A stretch of DNA of 43,511 nucleotides from an uncultured Arenicella sp. (GTDB lineage Bacteria; Pseudomonadota; Gammaproteobacteria; Arenicellales; Arenicellaceae), in contig CALAKU010000080.1 in assembly GCA_937922925.1 (NCBI GenBank), forward strand, positions 1 to 43,511, in the 5' to 3' direction. The position numbers were made by a program, and so were the translations under genes. Positions within the stretch are counted from its first letter, which is position 1. Every line of letters begins with the position of its first letter. This document shows, in pieces, positions 26,537 through 38,271 of this stretch. The notes below the pieces were generated by a model. The model saw nothing but the letters and a program-made list of their open reading frames with translations, made no database searches and was not told the DNA's origin.

Positions 26537-29500
26537 ATGCACCGCTCCTTTGTACATTTGCATTTGCACTCCGAATATTCGCTGGTGAACGGCATGATTC
26601 GAGTGCCTGCCTTAGTGGAGCAAACTCGTACAAACCAAATGCCCGCGGTCGCAATGACCGATATTGGAAATCTCTATGGCGCGGTTAAATTTTTCAATAA
26701 AAGTGTGGCCCAAGGGGTTAAGCCAATTATTGGCGCCGAGGTCTATATAGAGAACCCAGACAAGGTTACCCAACCGTCGTCTCTGGTGCTTTTAGTCCAA
26801 GATCAAAAAGGCTACGTTAATTTATCTGAACTCATTTCTTTGGGTTTTCGCGTTGGTCAGGCGCATGGTAAACCCATTCTTAAAAAAGCCTGGCTGCAGG
26901 AGCGCGCAGAAGGTCTGATTTGTTTATCTGGTGGTCTGCGGGGCGAATTAGGCCACGCAATTTTAGGTGGGCGAGAAAAGTTTCTCGATGCACTTATTGG
27001 CGAATATCAATCTTTGTTTGGAGATCGGTTCTATATTGAAATTCAGCGCGTTGGCCAAGCCTACGAAGAAGAATATATTGCCGCGGCGGCGATGCTTAGT
27101 GTTCGGCATGGCGTCCCATTGGTCGCCACAAATGACGTTCATTTCATGCGTCAAGAAGACTTCGAGGCGCATGAGGTGCGGGTTTGTATCAACGAGGGCA
27201 GGGTACTAACCGACTCGCGAAGGGTAAGGCACCATACTAATCAGCAGTATTATAAAAGCGCGCAAGAGATGATCGATTTGTTCGAGGATCTTCCAAGCGC
27301 AATTGACAATACATTAATCGTCGCTCAGCGCTGTAATTTCGCCTTGCACATGGGCGAATACTTTCTACCTGATTTTCCTGTGCCTGAAGGCGAAACCATC
27401 GAATCGCATTTGCGCAATGAGTCGTTTCGCGGGCTTGATGTGGTGCTCGATCGCCGATTTCCCGAGGGCACTACGGCCGAGGTAGTGCAGGAATATCGCG
27501 AGCGCATGGAATTCGAGCTCAAGATTATTTTGGAAATGGGTTTTCCCGGTTATTTCTTAATCGTCGCTGATTTTATTCAATGGGCGAAAGACAACGGCGT
27601 GCCAGTGGGGCCGGGCCGTGGATCTGGTGCGGGTTCCTTAGTGGCGTATGCTCTCAAAATCACCGATCTTGATCCTATTGAGCATACTCTACTGTTCGAG
27701 CGATTTTTGAATCCAGAGCGTGTATCAATGCCGGATTTCGACGTCGATTTTTGTATTGAAGGTCGCGAGCGAGTGATCAACTACGTGGCCGAAAAGTACG
27801 GGCGCGAGCGGGTATCGCAAATCATTACTTATGGCACCATGGCTGCAAAAGGCGTGGTTAGAGATGTTGGCCGAGTGATGGGTATGTCGTATGGGCATGT
27901 TGATGGTATTGCTAAATTGATTCCTTTCGATTTGGGTATCACCTTAACCAAAGCCCTAGACCAAGAGCCAGAACTCAAGGAGCGTTATGACGAAGAAGAC
28001 GAGATAAGCGAGTTGATCGATATGGCCCTAAAGCTCGAAGGGCTCGCGAGAAATGTCGGTAAGCACGCCGGTGGTGTTGTGATCTCACCAACCGATTTGA
28101 CCGATTTTACGCCTCTGTATTGCGAGCACGGCAGCGAGCAGATCGTGGCGCAATACGACAAAGACGATCTTGAAACCATTGGTTTGGTCAAGTTCGACTT
28201 TCTTGGGCTAAAAACGCTCACGATTATTGATTGGGCGGTAAAAGCGGTAAACCAGTATCGGGCGTCCCGCGATGAATCCGCGGTAGACATCACTAAGTTG
28301 CCACTCGATGATCAAGCGACCTACGACTTACTAAAGCTAGGTCAAACCACGGCGATCTTCCAGCTGGAATCGTCGGGTATGAAGGAGCTGATCAAGAACT
28401 TAAAGCCCGATCAGTTCGACGACATCGTGGCGTTGGTTGCGTTGTATCGCCCAGGCCCCTTGGGCGCGGGCATGGAGAAAGTGTATTGCGACCGCAAGCA
28501 CGGTAAGGAACGCATCGAGTATCTGCATCCCATGCTTGAGCCGATATTGAATAACACACAGGGAATTATTCTGTATCAGGAGCAAGTGATGGAAATTGCT
28601 CAGGTGATGGCAGGCTACTCTTTAGGTGGGGCCGATTTGTTGCGCCGTGCCATGGGCAAGAAAAAGGCCGAAGAGATGGCCAAGCAAAGAGCCATTTTTG
28701 AGCAGGGAGCGGCCGAGCGAGAGGTTCCAAGTCAAGTTGCGGCCGACGTGTTTGACTTGATGGAATATTTCGCGGCCTATGGTTTTAACAAAAGCCATTC
28801 GGCGGCCTATGCGTTGGTCGCTTATCAAACTGCGTGGCTCAAAACCCATTATCCATCGCAGTTTATGGCCGCGTGTATGTCGGCGGATATGGAAAATACC
28901 GACAAGGTTGTTACCTTATTAAATGAAGCTAATAAGCTTGATTTGCGTGTTCAGCATCCAGATATCAATTATTGCCAGTATCAGTTCATCGCATTGGATG
29001 ACACCACTATTGTTTATGGCTTGGGGGCGATCAAAGGCATTGGCAAGCCAGTGATCGAAAACATCATTGAAGCCCGCGAACACGGCGGAGAATTTAAAGA
29101 CCTTTATGATTTGTGCGCAAGAGTGGATACCAAGCGAGTTAATCGCCGTGCTCTTGAAGCCCTGATCAGAGCTGGCGCATTAGACGACCTAGGCATTCAT
29201 CGGGCAAGCTTGGTTGCCAGCCTTGATCTGGCCTTAGAAGCCGCAAATCAGCAGCACAAGAGTGCGGCAGCGGGGCAGAACGATATGTTTGGTATTTCGG
29301 CTCCGGCGGACGCGGTGCAAACCTACAATGAAGTAGACCCGTGGACAAAAGAAGATTTACTCGCCCGCGAGAAGGAAACGTTAGGGCTTTACCTGAGCGG
29401 CCATCCTATTGATATGTACATTGATGAGCTTGATCAGTTCACCAGCTGTCGACTAGAGAATATTGATTTGGGTAACGAAAAAGGCAAGCGATCAGTTACT

Positions 29501-29995
29501 CTGGCTGGCTTAGTTGTGGGCGTGCGAACCATGCACACCAAGTCGGGTTCGCGTATGGCTTTCTTACAGTTAGATGACAAAACTGCACGAGTAGAGGTTG
29601 GGGTATTTGGAGAGCTGTACGACCAACGACGCGATGTGATTCATAAAGACAAAGTGCTCGTCGTTAAAGGTAAAGCCAGCCACGACCATTTTAGCGGTGG
29701 AATTCGTTTATCAGCTGACGAGCTATTTGATATCGAACAAGCACGAGCGCATCTGGCGCGACATATGCAAATTAGGTTACAAGCAACGCAAATTGATCCT
29801 CAGTTAATTGCCCACTTGAAACAAATTCTAGCGCCCGACGAAAATGGTCAATGTGGTGTGGGTTTTGAATTTAAATCCAATGCCGGTTTTTGCAAATTAG
29901 ACGTCGCCCACGACTGGCGGATTGTCCCCAGCAAGATCATGATGGAGCAATTAAATACCATTTTGGGCCATAATCAGATACGGCTGATTTATTAA
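26537..29995 (+). CDS. dnaE: DNA polymerase III alpha subunit
   Basis: DnaE is the catalytic subunit of the replicative polymerase. The 1152 residues from ATG 26537 match E. coli (1160). The N-terminal PHP domain starts FVHLHLHSEYS (H7, H9, H11). The polymerase active site PDFDVDFC at 399-405 carries D402 and D404. GPGRGSGAGSLVAYAL precedes it, and YRPGPLGAGM, YQEQVM and NKSHSAAYALVAYQTAWLK follow. A tandem HhH and OB-fold domain is seen towards the C-terminus (VTLAGLVVGVRTMHTKSG). A TTG 6 nt upstream is less likely. No clear ribosome site is seen. accA, often the next gene, is not present. Confidence 0.97.
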   Translation: MHRSFVHLHLHSEYSLVNGMIRVPALVEQTRTNQMPAVAMTDIGNLYGAVKFFNKSVAQGVKPIIGAEVYIENPDKVTQPSSLVLLVQDQKGYVNLSELISLGFRVGQAHGKPILKKAWLQERAEGLICLSGGLRGELGHAILGGREKFLDALIGEYQSLFGDRFYIEIQRVGQAYEEEYIAAAAMLSVRHGVPLVATNDVHFMRQEDFEAHEVRVCINEGRVLTDSRRVRHHTNQQYYKSAQEMIDLFEDLPSAIDNTLIVAQRCNFALHMGEYFLPDFPVPEGETIESHLRNESFRGLDVVLDRRFPEGTTAEVVQEYRERMEFELKIILEMGFPGYFLIVADFIQWAKDNGVPVGPGRGSGAGSLVAYALKITDLDPIEHTLLFERFLNPERVSMPDFDVDFCIEGRERVINYVAEKYGRERVSQIITYGTMAAKGVVRDVGRVMGMSYGHVDGIAKLIPFDLGITLTKALDQEPELKERYDEEDEISELIDMALKLEGLARNVGKHAGGVVISPTDLTDFTPLYCEHGSEQIVAQYDKDDLETIGLVKFDFLGLKTLTIIDWAVKAVNQYRASRDESAVDITKLPLDDQATYDLLKLGQTTAIFQLESSGMKELIKNLKPDQFDDIVALVALYRPGPLGAGMEKVYCDRKHGKERIEYLHPMLEPILNNTQGIILYQEQVMEIAQVMAGYSLGGADLLRRAMGKKKAEEMAKQRAIFEQGAAEREVPSQVAADVFDLMEYFAAYGFNKSHSAAYALVAYQTAWLKTHYPSQFMAACMSADMENTDKVVTLLNEANKLDLRVQHPDINYCQYQFIALDDTTIVYGLGAIKGIGKPVIENIIEAREHGGEFKDLYDLCARVDTKRVNRRALEALIRAGALDDLGIHRASLVASLDLALEAANQQHKSAAAGQNDMFGISAPADAVQTYNEVDPWTKEDLLAREKETLGLYLSGHPIDMYIDELDQFTSCRLENIDLGNEKGKRSVTLAGLVVGVRTMHTKSGSRMAFLQLDDKTARVEVGVFGELYDQRRDVIHKDKVLVVKGKASHDHFSGGIRLSADELFDIEQARAHLARHMQIRLQATQIDPQLIAHLKQILAPDENGQCGVGFEFKSNAGFCKLDVAHDWRIVPSKIMMEQLNTILGHNQIRLIY

Positions 29996-30446
29996 AAAGT
30001 TTTTGTAAAGGTTTTCTAAGTTATTGCTCTTTCAATCTTTTTTTTCTTAGTGGTATACTTTAAAACGATTAAATTTTACTACAGTCATTGACTGAAGCGG
30101 CTGAATGTGGGGTTGCTGAGTAAATTGCGTCGAGCTTAAATTAGTCTCGCTTGTCGTTAAGCCCGCTATAGCCGGGCCGATACAAAGCTTGATTTAACGG
30201 TTGACTCAAAATTAGTAAAATAGTGCAGTCACAGACCAGTAGATTACTGGCAACTATTGATGAAGTGGCTACGAACTCGGCATCGGCCTAATTTAGTCTT
30301 GTTTGATACTCAGTAGCAATTCAGTAGGCTGTAGAATGTAAGCAATTAAAAACGTGGCTTGATCCCTCCTAACTTTATCAAGCCCTAGAAAAACAATCAG
30401 TAGCGTAGCTGTCGCCCAATCAGTTTAACGCTGCGAAGAACTTGCT
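29996..30446. other. 451-nt non-coding gap between dnaE and tilS
   Basis: All frames are broken and I see no remnant of accA. It has an extended -10 box, TGGTATACT (30051-30059), with a weak -35 (TTCAAT 30031-30036) after a T-run. Further on there is a short GC-rich stem-loop (GCCC/GGGC around a GCTATAGC palindrome, 30161-30177) without a T-run. A leader for tilS or a small RNA are possibilities. I cannot assign either. Confidence 0.6.
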
Positions 30447-31787
30447 GTGAAACTGCAAAATGTCATCGACATGTTGGATATTGAAAAATTTGCAAACGAA
30501 ATCTTTGAGGCTTTAACGCTTCCAAAGAGTGGGCGTTATTACGTCGCCTTTAGTGGTGGTGTTGACTCAACCGTCTTGCTGCATTTGATGTGCAGCCTCC
30601 GAGAGCGTATGGGTTTCGAGCTCAATGCCCTGCATGTCGATCACGGATTGAATGACCAGAGCAGCGAGTGGCGATCGCATTGCGAGTCTGTTTGCCGGCA
30701 ACTCGATGTCCCTTTTTTACATACCAAGCTTCATCTAGATACCCATGCCGAGGCCGCAGCGCGATCGGCTCGATACCATTGGATGAGCGAACAAATTCAA
30801 GCCGGCTCTATCTTATTAACAGCCCATCATCAGCAGGACCGCGCGGAGACTTTCCTATTTAATCTACTGCGTGGCGCAGGCAGTGCAGGCTTGTCATCTC
30901 TGCGGGCAGTTCGGCCGTTTTATTCCTCACGTTTGGCGCGGCCTTTATTGTCGTTTTCTCAAGTAGAGGTTTTGGAATATGCCAAACAACAAAAGCTTTG
31001 TTGGGTAGAAGACCCAAGCAATAAAGAAACACAGTTTGCTCGCAACGATATTCGACAAAACATATTGCCAGCCTTATCGACATTTCGAGAAGATGCGATT
31101 CGCAATATCGCTCGTGCCGCTGCGAATCTCGAGCGCGAAAACAGTTTGATGCGCGAAGTTGCTATTGCTGATCTTGTCGAAGTTAGGGAACATCCCAAGC
31201 ATCCTTTAGATCAGTCTTATGCTTTGTGTACCGATGATCTAGTATTTCTGTCGCCGGCACGGCAAGCCAATTTGATTCGATTTTGGTTGCATAGTTTGCA
31301 ATTGCATACACCAAGCCAACGTTTTCTCGCCAGCATTTTAGGCGCGATCGATAACCCGCCAAGCCCAACTGCGGTATTGCAGGAAGAGGGCGTTCAGTTT
31401 CGCTTCTATAAAGGCTTTATGTATGTCATGCCAGCATCCCAAGGCGACCCCATTTTTGAGGCAGTGGATTGGCAAAATCCGGCTCAACCCTTGGCATTAT
31501 TTGCAGATCGCTTGCAGGTCGGCGCGAAGCCTAAGTTACATGAATTAATTGGCCAGCAAAAAAGAGCGACCCTGCGTTTAGTGGCCCGTGAGCAAGTTCA
31601 ACAACCGCAGGCCTTGCAAGGGCACTCTTTAAATCTCAAGAAATGGATGCAAGACATTGGTGTGCCGCCATGGCGCCGCCGCTCTTTGCCGATTCTTACG
31701 CTGGTCGAACCTAACAAAAACGTGGTGTTAGCGCCGGTAGACCAAAATCATCACAACGATTGGATATCTCTTCACTGCGCAGTATAA
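30447..31787 (+). CDS. tilS: tRNA(Ile)-lysidine synthase
   Basis: TilS modifies C34 of the CAU-anticodon tRNA-Ile with lysine so that it reads AUA. The 446 residues match the long (E. coli-like) form. The PP-loop SGGVDS is at residues 36-41, followed by LHVDHGLND and TAHHQQDRAETFLFNLLRG, then WVEDPSN. The C-terminal substrate-recognition domain ends with LKKWMQDIGVPPWRRRSLPIL, the usual arrangement. The start is GTG 30447, and ATG 30471 is an in-frame alternative. It precedes pyrG. Confidence 0.95.
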   Translation: MKLQNVIDMLDIEKFANEIFEALTLPKSGRYYVAFSGGVDSTVLLHLMCSLRERMGFELNALHVDHGLNDQSSEWRSHCESVCRQLDVPFLHTKLHLDTHAEAAARSARYHWMSEQIQAGSILLTAHHQQDRAETFLFNLLRGAGSAGLSSLRAVRPFYSSRLARPLLSFSQVEVLEYAKQQKLCWVEDPSNKETQFARNDIRQNILPALSTFREDAIRNIARAAANLERENSLMREVAIADLVEVREHPKHPLDQSYALCTDDLVFLSPARQANLIRFWLHSLQLHTPSQRFLASILGAIDNPPSPTAVLQEEGVQFRFYKGFMYVMPASQGDPIFEAVDWQNPAQPLALFADRLQVGAKPKLHELIGQQKRATLRLVAREQVQQPQALQGHSLNLKKWMQDIGVPPWRRRSLPILTLVEPNKNVVLAPVDQNHHNDWISLHCAV

Positions 31788-31899
31788 GTGGCTCGCCTAG
31801 AGCTTAGACGGCTATTTCTTTTGGCTCATTTTTCTGTTGCTTAGATAAAACACTGGGCAAAACACATTGTCGCGAGAGCCCCTCTCACGTATTATGTAG

Positions 31900-33633
<1,734 letters not shown>

Positions 33634-33643
33634 AGGCGATATT

Positions 33644-34477
33644 ATGCAAATAGCAGACTTTGAAGCAGGCTTAGACAAACCTTTTTTCTTGATTGCCGGG
33701 CCATGCGTTATTGAGTCAAGGAAACACGCTTTGGAAGTGTCCAAAATGATTCGGGACATTACCGGCGAACTCGGTATTAACGCGCTGTATAAGTCTTCTT
33801 TTGATAAAGCCAACCGAACCTCGGGCTCCTCATTTCGCGGTCCCGGTATCCAAGAAGGTTTGGAAATTTTGCAAGAAGTGCGCGAAACCACCGGCATGCC
33901 TGTGCTCACCGATGTACACACGCCAGAGCAAATTGAGTTGGCCGCGAAGTATGTCGATATGCTGCAAACCCCGGCTTTTTTGTGTAGACAGACCGATCTG
34001 ATCGAAGCCGCAGGAGCCTGCGGTAAACCAGTCAATATCAAGAAGGGCCAGTTTCTTTCGCCGCCAGAAATGGTCAATGTGACCAAAAAAGCCGAGGCGG
34101 CCGGGGGCAAAGGTCGCATCTCAGTGTGTGAGCGTGGTGCGTCATTTGGTTATAACAATTTGGTGGTCGATATGCGTGGTTTAGCGCAAATGCGTGAGAC
34201 TGGCTGCCCAGTTGTGTTCGATGCAACCCATTCCGTACAACTGCCTGGCGGTCAAGGCGACCGCTCCGGGGGGCAAAGAGAATTCGTACCGGTACTTGCA
34301 CGCGCAGCAGTCGCGGCTGGTGTATCGGGCTTATTTATGGAAACGCATCCCAATCCCGATGAAGCTAAAAGCGATGGTCCAAACGCATGGCCAACGCAGA
34401 AACTCAAACAACTACTTATCGTCTTACAGCAAATCGACCATTCCACGAAAACCGGCGGTTTCGTTGATGGCCTTTAA
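33644..34477 (+). CDS. kdsA: 3-deoxy-8-phosphooctulonate synthase, metal-type
   Basis: KdsA condenses PEP with arabinose 5-phosphate to KDO-8-phosphate for the LPS inner core. The 277 residues from ATG 33644 fit, with GAAGG upstream. [19 protein letters not shown] is the family phosphate-binding signature. The N-terminal motif reads [10 protein letters not shown]: residue 21 is Cys where the E. coli enzyme has Asn. In the family a Cys at this place marks the metal-dependent class II enzymes. It lies between pyrG and eno, as in Pseudomonas-type gene order. Confidence 0.96.
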   Translation: MQIADFEAGLDKPFFLIAGPCVIESRKHALEVSKMIRDITGELGINALYKSSFDKANRTSGSSFRGPGIQEGLEILQEVRETTGMPVLTDVHTPEQIELAAKYVDMLQTPAFLCRQTDLIEAAGACGKPVNIKKGQFLSPPEMVNVTKKAEAAGGKGRISVCERGASFGYNNLVVDMRGLAQMRETGCPVVFDATHSVQLPGGQGDRSGGQREFVPVLARAAVAAGVSGLFMETHPNPDEAKSDGPNAWPTQKLKQLLIVLQQIDHSTKTGGFVDGL

Positions 34478-34556
34478 CAATGCGCTCTGATCTTCGATGA
34501 TCTATGTGCCTTACTCTAGGGCCGTTTAGAAGCAAAACTCATTCTTAGCTATTTAG

Positions 34557-35849
<1,293 letters not shown>

Positions 35850-35876
35850 TTGAAGTCTGACGACGTTTAATCAAAG

Positions 35877-35905
35877 CGGCCAGCAATCAGTTGGCCGTTT
35901 TTTTT
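35877..35905 (+). terminator. Rho-independent terminator after eno
   Basis: A perfect 6-bp GC-rich stem, CGGCCA (35877-35882) and TGGCCG (35892-35897), is followed directly by eight T. It separates the housekeeping cluster from the C1 operon. Confidence 0.9.
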
Positions 35906-35927
35906 GCCCAATCTATATCTAATTTTA

Positions 35928-36059
35928 GTGGCCCGCCAAATAAGTATTAAAAGATACCGCACTGAAAAGGTCACCGTAAAAGATGAGGTGAGTCTAGCCC
36001 AAACATTGATTGCTGAAGCCTGTCTTAAAGAGTTTAAAGCCGTATTGCCTCAGTCTTAA
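35928..36059 (+). CDS. Possible 43-residue ORF between eno and the C1 operon
   Basis: An open frame from GTG 35928 to TAA 36059 encodes a basic 43-residue peptide (VARQISIKRYRTEKV at its start, ending KAVLPQS). It begins 23 nt past the eno terminator, has no clear ribosome site and I recognise no family. It may be chance or a remnant of a longer gene. Confidence 0.2.
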   Translation: MARQISIKRYRTEKVTVKDEVSLAQTLIAEACLKEFKAVLPQS

Positions 36060-36061
36060 TG

Positions 36062-36090
36062 TTGGTTAGGCCGACTTTTGGATTTATGAT
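36062..36090 (+). promoter_or_regulatory. Probable sigma70 promoter of the C1 operon
   Basis: TTGGTT (36062-36067), a 17-bp spacer and TATGAT (36085-36090) would start transcription near 36097, giving a leader of about 20 nt before the HD-domain gene. The -35 match is weak and the -10 match is good. No regulator gene is in view. Confidence 0.4.
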
Positions 36091-36116
36091 TAGCGTAATT
36101 GAGCGGAAATATTTTT

Positions 36117-36701
36117 ATGAAAACAGTCCAATTTACTCAAATGGCAGACGGTACAGCTGCTGAATATGCGTTTCTTGATCGGCTTGAGGATGATTATAAA
36201 GCGGGTCTGGTCGATCGCATTTTGGTGTCGCTTGAGCGACTAAATCAGTCACTTTCAGGGTATCGCGTGTCGCGTTTAGAACATTGTTTGCAAGCAGCGA
36301 CACGCGCTCACCGAGATGGTAAATCGGAGCAATGGATAGCGGCTGCCTTGCTGCACGATCTTGGCGATGAGTTGGCGCCGTATTCGCATTCAGAGATGGC
36401 AGCCGCCATTCTTAGGCCTTTCGTTAGTGATGAAATCTATTGGGTTGTTAAGCATCACGGTATTTTTCAAATGTATTACTATGCTCACTACAGTGGCGGC
36501 GATAGGCATGCTCGCGAGGTCTATCGCGATCATCAGTTTTATCAAAGCGCGGTCGATTTTTGCCATCACTATGACCAAAATTGTTTTGATCCGGCTTACC
36601 AAAGTGAGCGGCTTGAATTTTTTAAGCCAATTCTTGAAACCGTGTTCGCAAAACCCCGGTCTTTTGATGAAGAACACAGCGCACGCTATGGCAAAAGATG
36701 A
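36117..36701 (+). CDS. HD-domain protein heading the C1 operon
   Basis: 194 residues from ATG 36117, with a GAGCGGA site upstream. A TTG at 36099 is unlikely. The N-terminus FTQMADGT...EYAFLDRLE and the HD core are typical of a conserved small family annotated as predicted HD phosphohydrolase. Potential metal ligands are H56 (RLEHCLQ), H80-D81 (LLHDLGD), H91 (YSHSEM), H113/H114 (VVKHHG) and D153 (CHHYDQ). This H...HD...H...H...D set matches di-metal HD enzymes, including mixed-valent di-iron oxygenases of the PhnZ/MIOX kind, but the Tyr/Glu lid of PhnZ is not evident. Whether it is a phosphohydrolase or an oxygenase is open. As first gene of the corrinoid operon it may act on the methylated substrate or its demethylated product. 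Confidence 0.75.
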   Translation: MKTVQFTQMADGTAAEYAFLDRLEDDYKAGLVDRILVSLERLNQSLSGYRVSRLEHCLQAATRAHRDGKSEQWIAAALLHDLGDELAPYSHSEMAAAILRPFVSDEIYWVVKHHGIFQMYYYAHYSGGDRHAREVYRDHQFYQSAVDFCHHYDQNCFDPAYQSERLEFFKPILETVFAKPRSFDEEHSARYGKR

Positions 36702-36712
36702 TTTTATGGCAC

Positions 36713-36729
36713 AATTGCGTGTCGCAATT
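36713..36729 (+). repeat. Inverted repeat between HD gene and corrinoid-protein gene
   Basis: AATTGCG (36713-36719) and CGCAATT (36723-36729) form a perfect 7-bp stem with a 3-nt loop, in the 116-nt gap between the first two genes. No T-run follows. It could be an operator half-site pair or an RNA-processing hairpin. Confidence 0.6.
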
Positions 36730-36817
36730 TGGACAAAAAAAGAACCTTAGGTAAATCACAATACCGACGTTATTAGTAAACGCTGATAACGAACAACAAA
36801 ACGCTTAGAGGCGAGTT

Positions 36818-37510
36818 ATGAGTGACCAAGACGATTTCGAACTCAGTGAGTTAGACGACAAAGAGCTGGTTGAGCAAATTCAAGACGATTTGTACGACGG
36901 TTTGCAAGATGAGGTCTATGAAGGCGTCGAAATTTTGTTAAGCCGAGATTGGGATGCCAACAATGTACTTGGTGACGCTTTAGTCGGCGGTATGAAAGTC
37001 GTTGGTGAAGATTTCAGAGACGGCATTTTATTTGTTCCTGAGGTGCTTAAAAGCGCAGGCGCTATGAAAAGCGGTATGGAATTACTTCGTCCTATCTTGT
37101 CACAAAGCTCGGTAGATTTATCGCTCGGTAAGTTCGTCATCGGCACAGTCAAAGGCGACATTCACGACATTGGTAAGAATCTAGTCGGTATGATGCTTGA
37201 GGGCGCAGGCTTTGAAGTCATCGATCTTGGTATTAACACCGATGTTGACGAATACCTTGGTGCTTTAGACGAGCACAAACCCGTAATCATGGGCATGTCG
37301 GCTCTGCTAACCACAACGATGCCCTATATGGGGGTTGTGATTGAAGAGATGGACAAGCGTGGCATGCGTAACGATTTTCACGTTATGTGTGGTGGCGCGC
37401 CGCTGAATCAAGAATTTGCTGATGCTATTGGCGCAGATGCATACGGTCGTGATGCCGCGCGCAGTTCCGAAATGGCGCAAACCTATGCAGAAGCGGCGAA
37501 GGTCGCCTAA
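36818..37510 (+). CDS. Corrinoid (cobalamin-binding) methyl carrier protein
   Basis: 230 residues, the size and layout of MttC/MtbC/MtmC-type corrinoid proteins. An acidic N-terminal helical cap (about 15-100) is followed by a Rossmann-like B12-binding domain. The base-off/His-on motif DxHxxG is at D114, H116 and G119 (KGDIHDIGKN). The SxL segment is at S161-L163 (MGMSALLTTTM) and a GG loop is in MCGGAPL. The His lower ligand and loops needed to hold cobalamin are intact. It would carry methyl between the MttB-like enzyme (43120) and the pterin methyltransferase (39772), cycling Co(I)/Co(III)-methyl. GAGG lies upstream of ATG 36818. Confidence 0.95.
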   Translation: MSDQDDFELSELDDKELVEQIQDDLYDGLQDEVYEGVEILLSRDWDANNVLGDALVGGMKVVGEDFRDGILFVPEVLKSAGAMKSGMELLRPILSQSSVDLSLGKFVIGTVKGDIHDIGKNLVGMMLEGAGFEVIDLGINTDVDEYLGALDEHKPVIMGMSALLTTTMPYMGVVIEEMDKRGMRNDFHVMCGGAPLNQEFADAIGADAYGRDAARSSEMAQTYAEAAKVA

Positions 37511-37526
37511 CGAATGCAAAATTAAG

Positions 37527-37581
37527 CGATGCCTCGCGAGCATGCAAGGCATCGTTGGTCGTAACCTGATGCGTAGCATCA
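37527..37581 (+). repeat. Two intercistronic hairpins before DUF1638 gene
   Basis: An 8-bp stem, CGATGCCT (37527-37534) with AGGCATCG (37547-37554), is followed by a 6-bp stem, TGATGC (37567-37572) with GCATCA (37576-37581). Neither has a T-run. They may tune mRNA stability, leaving the corrinoid protein more abundant than the downstream enzymes. Confidence 0.5.
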
Positions 37582-37599
37582 ATTGAGTGAGGGTGTGTC

Positions 37600-38271
37600 A
37601 TGCCGGTTTCCTCGAGTCAAGTAGCCACTGATAAGCGCTTGGTTTTGGGGTGTGGTGCTCTGGTTTATGAGTTGGTTGAGCTAACTCAACAAAACGCAGA
37701 GCTAAAACAGAAAATCGATTTGCATTGCTTACCCGCTCATTTACACAACACGCCTCAATTTATTGCACGCGAAGTCGATCTGTTCCTGCTAGAGCATGCT
37801 CATAAGTACCAAGACATTTTTGTTGCTTATGCCGATTGTGGTTCAGCCGGGGATCTCGACAAAGTGCTCGCTAAGCATAATGCTCAGCGCTTACCGGGCG
37901 CGCATTGTTACGAGTTTTTTGCGGGCGCGCCAGTGTATGAATCTATGCTCGACGAAGAGCTGGGTAGTTTTTTTCTTACTGACTATCTAGTTCAATTTTT
38001 CGAGCGTATTGTCATGCAAGGCTTGGGCTTGAATGATTATCCCGAACTGCGGGACATGTATTTTAAGCACTACACTCGTCTCATTTATCTGGCTCAAACG
38101 GAAAATCCGGAGTTGCAAGACTTGGCAAAACAACAAGCCAAGCAACTCGGTTTACGCTATGAGTATCGTTTTGTTGGAAAACAAGGGTTAAACCCGGTGA
38201 TTGATTTTCCCTCGGGAAAGTCGTTGGCAAACCAGAAAATTGCGGTCGAGGTTCAATATGATCCAACTTAG
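37600..38271 (+). CDS. DUF1638-family protein
   Basis: 223 residues with the hallmark pattern of DUF1638: RLVLGCGAL near the N-terminus (Cys18), HCLPAHLHNTP (Cys43), FVAYADCGSAGDLD (Cys80) and PGAHCYEFFAG (Cys103). The Cys/His positions suggest metal or cofactor binding, but no activity is established to my knowledge. The family is often found next to corrinoid methyltransferase genes in methanogens and acetogens, which fits its place here. AGGGTG lies before ATG 37600. The 3' end overlaps the next gene by 14 bp, which suggests translational coupling with metV. Confidence 0.85.
   Translation: MPVSSSQVATDKRLVLGCGALVYELVELTQQNAELKQKIDLHCLPAHLHNTPQFIAREVDLFLLEHAHKYQDIFVAYADCGSAGDLDKVLAKHNAQRLPGAHCYEFFAGAPVYESMLDEELGSFFLTDYLVQFFERIVMQGLGLNDYPELRDMYFKHYTRLIYLAQTENPELQDLAKQQAKQLGLRYEYRFVGKQGLNPVIDFPSGKSLANQKIAVEVQYDPT

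Noticed and set aside
30161-30177. GC-rich stem-loop as a terminator of dnaE
   Set aside because: No T-run follows the stem.
36361-36750. 129-residue frame overlapping the HD gene
   Set aside because: Out of frame with a clear HD domain and lacks family features.
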